Positions 50,414 to 61,073 of a stretch of DNA of 64,000 bases are shown piece by piece. Numbering within the stretch: position 1 is the first letter of the stretch; the number at the start of each line of letters is the position of its first letter. The position numbers and the translations under genes were made by a program. Origin of the DNA: Gossypium raimondii (lineage: Eukaryota > Streptophyta > Magnoliopsida > Malvales > Malvaceae); the NCBI RefSeq assembly GCF_025698545.1, contig NC_068569.1, positions 10,478,001-10,542,000 on the forward strand, written 5' to 3'. The notes under the pieces were generated by a model. That model was not told the DNA's origin. It saw nothing but the letters and a program-made list of their open reading frames with translations, and ran no database searches.

Positions 50414-52792
50414 ATGCTGTTGGTTGTGATGTCAAGAGAAAAGAGCGTTTTAAGGGCTCTTTTATTGAAACTTGGGATTGTTGTTGCTATCTCTTCTGCT
50501 GGTTTTGTATATTCTAGACTTAGAGCAAGAATGACCAAACCGTATTTGCCTCCACCTTCATCACTGCCTGTTTCAGGTTTGGGGGGTTTAGCCTTGCGTT
50601 TATCTTTTTTGAACTTGATTAATTCAATTGCATACTGAACTTTCTAGTTGCTTTGATCGTACAGGTTGTTGCAGTGAGGTTGATTCAAGAGGAATCGATC
50701 AGGCTAAAGACTATGTTCCGGACTTAAGGTCGGCCGCAGCTTCTGGTCCTGTAAGTTTTCCTGTACAGACTATGTATCCTTTTTGTGTTTTGGGGTGCGA
50801 ATGAATTGTAAGGCTGCTTTAAAAACTATAATGCCTTGGTATAGAGTTTGATAGGAGATCTTCTTGTTTAAGATTCAAGTAAACAACTAAACGATTCTAT
50901 CGGTGGTTCTGTTACCACTTCATCATGACTTGTGTCACTATTAAAAGTTTTGAATTATCAACTAGTCTGCATAGAGGTTTGCCTCTCGCAATGACATGTT
51001 TAATCCAGCAATCCCATTACTTACGGATGAATTGCTGGCACTGGTGAATAACATAGTACAGAGGATCTTTTTGCCTTCATTTCTTTTTTCGCTATTTAGC
51101 TGTGCTTCCTATCTGCTAAAACCTTTAAATTACATGCCTCTGCTGATTCTGTTTCCTGACTATGGTATTTTGGTTTACCTCGGGCAGGAAGAAACATCGG
51201 CGCAAGGAGCTTCTGTTGGTCTTTCTTCAAGCGCTAGACATGGCAGAGATGTGCTTCTCTTGCAAGAGTTTAATGATCTTGTTGAGGAATTTGACACTTC
51301 TAGAGCATTTAGAACTGCTGGAAAGGATGGTTATGAGCAAGAGATCAAGCACCTTAGAAATATGGTAAGGGTGCTTAGGGAGAGGGAGCAGAATCTCGAG
51401 GTCCAGCTGCTGGAATATTATGGCCTTAAAGAACAAGAATCAGCAGTTGAGGAGCTCAAAAACCAGTTGAAGATAAACAATATGGAGACCAAGCTTTTCA
51501 CTCTCAAGATTGCGTCCTTACAGTCGGAAAACCAAAGATTAGAAAAACAAGTTGCTGATCATGAAAAAGTCGTAGCCGAGCTTCAGGCTGCTAAATCTAG
51601 AATTAAGGTGCTTAAAAAGAAACTTCGGCATGAGGTTGAGCAGAATAGAGAGCAGATTCTAAGTGTTCAAAAGAGGGTGGCTAGATTACAAGAGCAAGAA
51701 GTCGAGGCTTCTGCGGATAATCACGATGCTAAATCAAAGTTAGGAAGTTTAAAGGTTTTGGAAGGTGAGGCAGCAGAGTTGAGGCAATCTAATGCGAGAT
51801 TACAGATAGAAAATTCGGAACTGGCTCGGAAGTTGGAGTCAACCCAAATCCTAGCGAATTCTGTTTTGGAGAATCCTGAGGTAGTCAGTTCATCTGTGTT
51901 GAATCCTCTTCCTTTATGTTGTTATTAATATCATTGTTCTACGATTGTGATTTGGTTGCAGGCAGAAGCATTAAACAAAATACGCGAGTGTTTGATGCTA
52001 GAAAACGAAGACTTGAAGAAGCGAATGGAACAGCTCCAGGAAGATAGATGCGCCGATGCTGAAGAACTAGTGTATCTCCGATGGATAAACGCTTGCTTGC
52101 GGTATGAGCTGAGAAATTTTACACCCATTCCTGGTAAAACAGTTGCTAAAGACCTAAACAAAAGCTTAAGCCATAAGTCGGAGGAGAAAGCCAAACAACT
52201 AATACTTGAATACGCTCGCGCTGAAGGAATGGATAGCATGGATTTTGATTGTGATCAATGGTCCTGCTCCCAAGCCTTCTATAGTACCGACAACGGAGAA
52301 GCAGATAATTTTTCATTCGGGAATTCATCCGCTAAGAAAACCCCGAATTCAAGAAGGATTAAGTTTTTCAAGAACCTCAGGAGATTAATACTGGGAAAGG
52401 ACGTTCATAGTCAGAGCCAGGCTTCATCAACGAGCAAAACCGATAATCCCGAAGACTTCGATTCATCAACCTGGAGTTCAGGTAGAGGGAATGATTTCGT
52501 AAACATGCTACAAAGCAATAGTGATAGGTTCACAACTCCACCTCAGAGTTCACCTTCAACCTTTTTGGATGTTGATCAAATCAAAGACACAGAGAAGCTC
52601 CGAAGAAACAGCGACTGCGGTCCTTACGGATATAGAAAACACAACATTGCAGGCAGGGAAGATACTTTGGACTCTCCTCTTGATCGAGCTTCCTATTCTC
52701 ATCGGAAATCTGACGTTATGAAGTTTGCAGAAGCATTAAAACAGTCGGGAACAGGAGCAGAAAAGCCTCAGAGAGCAGCAGGCATTATATAA
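50414..52792 (+). CDS. CHUP1-like / AR791-like coiled-coil protein
   Basis: Four exons (50414-50576, 50665-50750, 51188-51880, 51962-52792) join in frame into 590 residues. A hydrophobic segment near the N-terminus (LLLKLGIVVAISSAGFVYS, about 15-33) is a likely membrane anchor. A long coiled coil follows (about 95-370), rich in charged heptads such as QEIKHLRNMVRVLREREQN. The conserved block LVYLRWINACLRYELRN is the CHUP1-family signature. CHUP1 anchors chloroplasts to actin filaments. This protein lacks a polyproline profilin-binding stretch, so it fits the shorter AR791-type branch, annotated as actin-binding but poorly studied. A second in-frame ATG at 50429 (MSREKSVLRALLLKLG) looks more like related proteins and may be the true start. 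A long open frame inside the 437-bp second intron is read-through, not exon. Confidence 0.85.
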
Positions 52793-53459
52793 TTATTAGT
52801 TTGACACAATACTGAGTATGTACTCCGAATCCACACGTTTCTCCACATTTTGTATCTTTGTACTATTAATTGAATTTATCTTTCTCAAATTTTAACAGTT
52901 CAAAGACATAATATTTTAGATCAACATTATATTAGTTTGAAATTTTACCTAACAAATACAATTATATTAATAAATTTAATGGCTCAATCATTAAAATATT
53001 AATCATAAAAGGAGATATGAAATAGTGTAAAACTATTCTAATTTTACATGGATGTAAGTGAATTCTTCTCTCAAAAATAAAACATGTAAAACTGATTACT
53101 AGTTAACTTCTTTCTAAATAATAAAAATGTTTAAATTTAGTTTTAAAATATATTTTAATGTTCTAAATATTACAAGTGTATGGCAATGTGAGCGAAAAAT
53201 ATGTTAATAAAAATTTATATAGAAAAGAAATAAGTTAGTTTCAAAAGGAAAAAAAGTAAGTTGAGACTTTGGAGGGTTAAAATATAATTTTGTTAATATA
53301 TTAATTTATAATTATATAAAATTTAAAGGAATTATATTAAAATTTCATTATTTTTGAAGAGGGCCAAGAATTTGCCCCCTCTAGCGCCATCTCCGCTTAG
53401 GCTGAAGTTGAATTACTTTTCAAAATTTATTAGGGGTTTAAATTTAGTCTTACTTTGCT
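52793..53459. other. 3' flank and AT-rich spacer
   Basis: Nothing recognisable beyond the end of the coiled-coil gene. Confidence 0.4.
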
Positions 53460-53514
53460 TAGAGGTGATCATGGGTTGGACGGCCCGGCCCGGCCCGGCC
53501 CATGATCACCTCTA
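53460..53514. mobile_element. Ultrashort hAT-like inverted-repeat element, 55 bp
   Basis: A 16-bp perfect inverted repeat, TAGAGGTGATCATGGG at the left and its exact complement at the right, encloses a 23-bp GC-rich loop made of CCCGG units. The flanks carry an 8-bp direct repeat with one mismatch, ACTTTGCT (53452-53459) and CCTTTGCT (53515-53522), typical of hAT insertion. It stands out as a GC island in AT-rich DNA. Confidence 0.6.
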
Positions 53515-53522
53515 CCTTTGCT

Positions 53523-54359
53523 GCTATAATTATAATAGAATGTGATTTTATAGAATATGATTATTGAAAAAGTTAATTCACAATGTTTGTTTGGTGGATA
53601 GTAGAAAATATCAATTAAAATTTCGGGAAGATTAAATTATAAATTTTGGATTACTAAATGCTTCTTTGAGAATATAATGATAATTTATGAAATTACTCTT
53701 ATTAAATAAAAAATTTAAGTGTTTAATATTTTATAATAAATTTTAATATTAACAAAGTTTTGAAATTAAATATTTAATAATAAAATTTAATTAATAATTT
53801 TAAAATTATTATTTTAATTGAAAACATGAAATTTCTAAATATAATAACTTTATTTTTATCAACTCTTTTGAGCTTATGCTTTGAACATCGCTAATGTTGT
53901 GAGGTGATAAATATTATTAGAAGGCCGAGGAGCAAACTGTGAAATGAGCCAATAACATTAGCATATTAATAATAGTTTTGATTGACTTTGAACCTTTGCT
54001 AGAGTATTGTTATTCTGATACAAATTTAATATATTTTTTAAAATATTTAATAATCGAACAAGATAAACAGAACTCAAAAACTTAAATTAAAATTATTAAA
54101 ATGATCGAATATTTTATATAAATAACTAATAAATTTATATTTAAATAAGATAGCCCTTTCCTCAACAAACATTGTCTCAAACTCCTAAATAATAATAATG
54201 TCACAAAAGTAAATAAAAAGTACCTTCAAAGACATTGAATTTTGTGGCACACATGATTATAAAGGGGGTAGGGTGCAATATGAATCAAATTTTAATAAGG
54301 TAATGGTAAAAGAGTAGTGGCAGGCAGGCTTAGAAGAGTTGAGAAAGGCCCCAACAGAA
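53523..54359. other. AT-rich intergenic region
   Basis: No gene is seen. It lies between the 3' ends of two convergent genes. Confidence 0.4.
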
Positions 54360-55788
54360 TCAAATGAGGGCAATGCCCTGAACAATCAATGCATCTGCAA
54401 GGACTTGATTAGCAGCCTGAGATGGATGAACACTGTCCCAAAATACATATTGGCTGGCATTGGAACAAGTTCCTGGTGCCTTTGGATTGCACAAAAATGC
54501 GGTTGTCTCTACTGTTCCCGTTCCACAACACCCTTTTGTTGCTTCAACAAAACCTGCCAAAAACAGACTCCAAATTTTAACTCCAAATCCATTGATTAAT
54601 GCATCAAACTCTTTTTCTCCAATACATACCATAGTTAGAGGGAGATTTAACAATGTCGTAAAGTGCCTTGAATATGTCGAAAACCACAATCTTAAGACCA
54701 GGATGCTGCTTCTGGAGATTGGCTGCTGCGGCGTTGAGCTTTTTATTGAATTGTTGAGCATCGGTATTGAACCTGGAGATGCATCCTTTCTCGTGGTAAC
54801 CGAACAATGCTCTTGCTAATGGAACGCAACCTAACGGTGGAAGTGAGGTAACCCCAATTTTCCTAGCTCCCAACCCATAGAGGTTCTGTTTGTCAATCAT
54901 GGAACCCAATATTTAGTAACAGATTCATCTGTTCAATGTGACCACAGACAGGTGATTTACCAGAAAGAAGCAAGGAAATATATACCTTGACGAAGTTTGT
55001 GAAGGTATCAATAAGGAATGAGCCGTACTGGTCTGGAGTATAGGCATGGTTAAGTAGAGGGTTGACATAGTAGTTCTGGAGGAAGTCACCGCTTCCTGCA
55101 CTCAATACATACAGTGCATCCTTGGTAATGGATGCTGATTTGGTGCTGCCTGCTACCTTTGCTAGCTTTGCCTGGTATTCCTTGAAATACTCTAATTGCT
55201 GGGTCAATGTGATGGCATGCTGCAAGAACATAGCAATATAGAAACTTTATAGTTATACACTGAGAGACAATTTGATGTGGAGATACGGATTTCAGCCTAG
55301 AAGGTTTAAAATATTACATTCACCATGGAAGCTTCGTCATCATAGCCAGAGCCAGCTGAAGCAAAATTGGCTCCAAGCAGAAGGTTCTTCCCTGATGCTT
55401 CTGGGCTAAGGTAAGCTGGTGGATAAGTTGTAAACCCCAGAGTTTCAGCTGCAAGAAGGAATGATTTCAGTAAAACTTTCAAACTCCATCAGTTCTAAAC
55501 TCGGACTTTGGTGCTTAATTAGCTCTACTTACCAGTGATGTCAGTGGCTAATTTTCCATTGCAAAACCTCCCAGTAGGCTTTTTGTTGGCAAAGTCCCGT
55601 CCATAAGGAGGATAGTTAGCCTTGAAGATGGTAGGGAGATAGTCATTATTGCCCACATCTACCACAGAGTCACCAAAGGTGATGATTGCAGGAACAAGAG
55701 TGGTTGATTCTTGTCCATACCCTCTGCTTATTGCTGCAAATGCAAACAGCAAAAACATGATTACCCTTCTGCTACAATAACCATCCAT
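54360..55788 (-). CDS. GDSL esterase/lipase, APG-like
   Basis: Five exons (55533-55788, 55324-55448, 54986-55219, 54630-54885, 54360-54553) join in frame into 354 residues, the normal length. A hydrophobic N-terminus ([15 protein letters not shown]) is a likely secretion signal. The SGNH-hydrolase blocks are present: [11 protein letters not shown] with catalytic S41; [10 protein letters not shown] with G118; [17 protein letters not shown]; and [11 protein letters not shown] with D330 and H333. Block III has Gly where many members have Asn (GSGDF). The APG branch is known to vary there, so activity is not excluded. Cysteines in GCCGTG and [11 protein letters not shown] fit extracellular disulphides. 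Such enzymes hydrolyse acyl esters in the wall, cuticle or secreted lipids; the substrate is not predictable. The gene looks intact. Confidence 0.93.
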
Positions 55789-58532
55789 TTTTGTTTACCA
55801 GTGGGTTAGTACACTGAAGCTTTGGGTCCAGAGTTGACCCTTATAAACCGACCAAAAATGACTAGAATGTGGTCTGTCTTGAAGGAGGAGGATGGGGGTT
55901 GAGAAGATTCAATAAATGATGGTAGTTCAAATGAATATCTTAACTAATTTGCTTATGTCCTATAGTCCTCAATTTTATTTTTTTTTGTAATTTAGGACTT
56001 TCCTTTCTGTAATGTATTGATATGCAGAAGATTAGATTACATTTATGAACTTCTCTGTATATCTAACCAAAACAAAACAAGGTAGTTGGATGACAATAAA
56101 GAGGGGTGTTTTTGGACCCGAAACAAGGAGGAACTGCATGTGCAGGAGTTATTGGCCAATCGCTGAACAACTTTGGCATGTAATTGTGTGTGCCTCTATA
56201 TCATTACTATTTAGCATCACATCGATCAAAGTTGTCGAGGTTAAATACTCTTAATCGTCTTTTTTTTCTGCTCTACTTCTTCACTGTATAATATACCTTT
56301 CTTCTACGCTTAGATTAAGGTGTAAGGCTGTTAATTATTCAAACCGCATGCACGTAAGGGGACTTGTTTAATATATATAAATATTATAGTTGAATTTTTC
56401 TTATGAGTTCAAACTTTTTGAAATAGATTTGATGAAACCGCATGCACCTTCAGAAACCTCAGCCTTGTAAATGTGGTCACCTCTTTACAAATAGGGTGGT
56501 CACTTTTTTTATTCAGGGTTTTGAATCAATGTTCTAACAAAGTAAATAGTTGAGATTGATTTGGTATTGCCGTGCTAAAGTTAAAAAGGGGAAGGCATAT
56601 AGGGTGTGGTCACCCTAACGCCCTGACCATGAATATATTTAGTTATAATTTATAATATTTCTCCAGGTATAAAAAAAAAGCTGCATGATCTGATTTAATT
56701 ACTGTTATAAAGTTGTGGGCTGATAATGTTGATTTGTTTGAATGCTCCTATAGGCTGGCATTATTATTTTAGCCAACTAATATATTTTCCATATTAATGT
56801 TATAGAGATTAATTCACATTTGAATTTGAGTTTTTTTTTTTGAAAATATAATAATATAACTTATTATTGAATGCAATGCTTGCTAACAAGCTGTTACTAA
56901 AAACAAACTTGTTAATAAGTATTAATATTGTCTCCCACAAAATTCCATGTAAGATTTTAATTATATTTCCAAATCAAGTGACATTAACAGGGTGTAAAAG
57001 AGTGAAAATATTTGCATATTGTAGTAACCGGAACAGGTTGGTTTTTAGAACATTTCGACTGTTGGCAATGGTATTTTGTCTAAAGGATCCAACTTATTCT
57101 TTGTCAGAACCATTACAGAACCCTAGTTATGAATTAAACTTGGAAATCAACAAAAGGAATACCATATGTGATTAAAGCCGTATTTGATAAATTTAGACAT
57201 AATAGGATACAAAAACCATGTTTGTTTAATCAATCGGGTTTCATTTCAACTTTTCGTTGTTATAATATATATATATACATACCTGTAATTTTTTTTGTTA
57301 TTTTTGGAATTGGCATTGTGGTCCATATTAGTAGGTACTTAATAGCAGGCTCAAGCTAAATGAAAATGGATCTAAAAGCGTGTTTTGGGGGGGTTGTGGT
57401 GTTTTAATGTAGATGGTGGTTGAAGATTTGCTCCAGGCTGGCTGACTTTGGGCAGGGGAAAGACGCAAGGATTGAAGTGAGGCTGAACCAAATCCCCAAC
57501 ACTAGAGGCAAACACCGCCACTCCATTTAAGGCTTTCACCTGCTAACTTAAATGCCTTCTCTCTGCCATTCTCAATACCTTCTCTTCTCTTCCCAAACTC
57601 AGCTATCTCTGTTCTCCAACAGAAGAAAATGAAGAGGATTTCTGAGAAAAAGTTTTGCAAGAACTGCACCATGAGTCTATGTTACTCCAATTTTAACATG
57701 ATGTGTCTGATTCAGATATTTTATTGAAAACAATTGAAAATCGGAAATGCATAGAGAACTACAAATATATACATACATATATATTCTTTATATAAGGTGG
57801 ACGAAAAATGAGTAAAATAACAAGGGACGATTGTCAATGGGAAAAATAAATTAAACAATTGGACCTAAAAACAAAGTTAACTGCCTAGTAAGGGTGAGAA
57901 GAGGTTATTGTACATTTTTTTTAAAATTAATGTAGTCCGTTTTAAATTAAATTTGTTGGTGTGACATTTCAAAATAAAAAAATTACTAAAAAATAAGGTT
58001 GTAATAAATTTAAATTTAACAATTGGACTTACATTTTAAACTTGGAAAGTAGAATGATTAAATTCCTTAAAATACTATGAACTAAATTTGAATAGAAAGA
58101 AAATATATTTTGAAATGGTGAATGTAAAATGATTTATATAATTATGTTTAGAAGATGGTTTTGTTTTCAAATTAGCCTGGTTAATTGTTAAAATTATTTT
58201 AAGAAGTTTGTAAGTTTGAAAATGATTTCGATTATTTTAATTATATAGATTTAAATATATGTAGCAGGAAGGAAGTGAGAGAAAATTATTTCCAAACATA
58301 CTCCACTATTTAACAAATCAAAGTTTAAAGGCGTGCTTTTATTACAAGGCAATATTATATAGATAACTTCAGAAACTGAAATAGCAAGCAAACATTAATT
58401 TCGTAGTATAGATAAAATTCTGAAACCCAAATACCAAACATTATTCTAACATCTTAAAAATGCGACAACAACATCTCTAAGAAAACCCTGAAGCTGAGGC
58501 ATTAAACTGACGAGACGGAGACAACCCCGGAT
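55789..58532. other. Intergenic region between GDSL and inositol oxygenase genes
   Basis: Mostly AT-rich. A 12-bp direct repeat AACCGCATGCAC lies near 56341 and 56438. The stretch 57420-57727 is less AT-rich and looks like a promoter and leader; it is discussed with the small open frame there. Confidence 0.4.
57629..57727 (+). other. Short open frame of 32 codons behind a leader-like sequence
   Basis: A CT-rich leader-like stretch (about 57540-57620) leads to an ATG followed by MKRISEKKFCKNCTMSLC and a stop after 32 residues. I do not recognise the peptide. It could be the first exon of a truncated gene, a small peptide, or chance. No splice continuation could be identified. Confidence 0.2.
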
Positions 58533-61073
58533 TCACCATCTTAACTTCGCCGGGAAGTACTGCACACAAACAAGAATTTGCAGAAAGTTTAACGTCAAAA
58601 ACAGTACTGGAAATGATAAAGGATTAGGATCTAAACAAAGCTCAAACTTGTTGTGCCCACCTTTTCAATGAGAGAGAGATAATATGGCTTGACCTTTTCG
58701 ACATCGATCCGGACTTTGCTCTTGCTGTAAAGATCATATTTACTGCAGGCAGAATTGTAAGTGGAAAAACTTGCTTAGTATTGGATAAGAATCAGGACAA
58801 ATATAACTTAAGAGCAAGTAAAACTCGTACTTGAATATTTGGAGCCACTTCAGATTCTCAGTATCCTCCTCGTTCATTAGGTGCCTGTATGCTCCTGACT
58901 TATGCATTGCTGCAACAATATTTAGTGTGCATCGGTTCAATATATAAGTTGGAATCGATATCGATCAGAGTTGGAATAGTAAATGAAGCCTCACCATAAA
59001 ACGAGTGGTATCGAATGATGAAAAGAGCTGCTGGTGGCAGAGTCGTATTGTTCCCCTTGGCCACCTGAATAGAGATAACAAATTTAGTTTTTTATCGTTG
59101 CAGTTTACAGATGTCTAAAAGGTTATTTGTTAAGGTCGGAGATTCAGACACAAAGTGGGGGATATACCAGATACATGTAGTCATCATGCCCCCACGACAT
59201 CATCACATTGTTAAGTCCACATCCCTCTGAGTACACCCCATATTTAGTGTTGTAATCGGAGTTATGATAGTCAGGATTTTCCTCGAAATACTGGAGCAAC
59301 AAAGAGCATTGCTTCAGAAATCATTAGGTGCAAAGACTTTATTCAAAAGCAATGATCTTTTCATTAAACTCTACGTATATGCTCAGAAACTGAAAGGAAT
59401 TACCTTGTGGTGAACAATTGATTTGTCAAAAGCACAACCAACAGGAAATGTGTCACCTATAACACCAAGGATCATGATTAGAATCTAGACATAAGATTAG
59501 CCAACTGGGGTGTCACATTATTCTACAATAAGAATACTGACCTACAACAGCCCACTGAGGAAGCTCCCCAAAACCAGGATGAAGAAGCACCTTCCCAAGG
59601 TCTACAACCCCCAAATAGGAAACAAAGCATATGATCAATAAAATTTTACAAATTATAAAAACAACGAGTCTCGTAGAATCTCATGAAATCGTACCATGGA
59701 TAAGGCCAGTCAGGTGCATCCAGTCCTCATTAGGATAGTCTTTTCTGATAGCCTCAGCTGTTTGCAGCAAGTGTTCAATCTGAGGTTCATCCAAGTCAGG
59801 GTCACTCTCATCGATTACGTCGTTAAGAAGTTCACAGCATTCCCATATGCCCATCTCCATCTTGTTCAGTTTACCATACTCTGTTCTCATTCTCTTGACC
59901 TACAATTGAGTAAGTCCATGGGTCCATTAATGTACAATGTATAAATATTTAGCATAGTTTGCACCAACTAATTGGACACAGAAACAGCACAGGTTGCTTA
60001 CAAAGTCAGAAGTCTGATTAATATGATTGGTCCGGTAGAAGTTCTCCACACCCTGTTGCCTCTCACTTTCAACATGATAATCTCTGTTTTCGTAAATAAA
60101 GTAGATTAATCAATCAACCAATCAATGATAAGACCTTTGGTCAGCAAAATAATGCAGGCCTGTTACATTTGTTTTATAACCATAGATAAAACTGATATGC
60201 CCTGACATCCAAAAACTCTCCAAATAATCAGCAATTTCAGCATGAAAATCTATGTAACATTACAAATCCATGCCATAAACAGATATTTATAATCATCTAG
60301 TCTTATGTCTCTCTCATCTATCGGCATTGACAAAAGCAGATCCATGTTTTCCGGCTCGGACCAAAAAGTAATCGGATTTAGGTTCAAACAGACAATTTAG
60401 CTGCAATCTCTGTAGACAATGGCAGGGTAAAGGGAAAGATTTCCTTTGTCATTATTTCCTTGATGAGGACTTGATAGATTTGAATTTGTAGCATGTACAC
60501 TATTCTATACCTTGTATTAGTTTTGTTATTTTGTCCATATTTAGATACTATTGTTACACTTATTTGTTCATATATTAATATTAGTTAGTTGCCCTTGGTT
60601 TGAAAAGAGAAAGATAGGCATGATGTAAGTAGGTATAAAGAGCTACCTAAAAGTGTGGCCAAAAGAGTTTGTCTGTGGCACCACAAATCCCCCATCCAAC
60701 ACCAGTTCATTGTCTGCATTATCGAGCTTGTTAACCCCTGCTTCAACACCTGAGATAAAGGGAGGAAGGAAAAAAAAACAGAATTACTAAAAGAATCTTC
60801 TATACTGTTAAAGGGTCATCAATCATTCTTGAACCTCAATTTATTCTTTCTTTATATAGACCGATGATCAGCTTACCAGCAAAATCACAGCATTGACTTT
60901 AAACAAATATTATGAACAAGAAATAGAAAAACTCTAGCACCCCAGAAATTATTTTGAACATATAAAACTATCAAAACAACATTGAAGAAATGTTTTCTTG
61001 GGAAAGAAAAAACAAAAAGCAATGGAAACCATAAAGAAATACCAAGCTCGGGTTGATCAATGAGGATAGTCAT
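58533..61073 (-). CDS. MIOX: Myo-inositol oxygenase
   Basis: Eleven exons (61043-61073, 60647-60749, 60002-60083, 59695-59899, 59542-59601, 59404-59456, 59168-59290, 58995-59064, 58831-58909, 58661-58742, 58533-58559) join in frame into 304 residues. The enzyme opens the myo-inositol ring with O2 to give D-glucuronate, a route to UDP-glucuronate for cell-wall sugars and possibly ascorbate. The di-iron ligands of the HD-domain fold are all visible: H115 (IEHLLQTAE), H140 and D141 (GLIHDLGK), H213 (SWGHDDYMY), H239 (IIRYHSFY) and D272 (KYDLYSK). Their spacing follows mouse MIOX closely. The start MTILIDQPEL and end YFPAKLRW match plant MIOX proteins. All introns are GT..AG and no defect is seen. 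Which MIOX paralogue this is cannot be told from the window. Confidence 0.97.

Noticed and set aside
50996-51187. N-terminal extension of the coiled-coil protein from an upstream ATG
   Set aside because: It lies within an intron bounded by good GT and AG sites. The spliced form gives the conserved N-terminus, so the extension is read-through.
56867-57175. Plus-strand open frame of 102 codons
   Set aside because: No recognisable motif, AT-rich composition and no promoter-like signal at its start.
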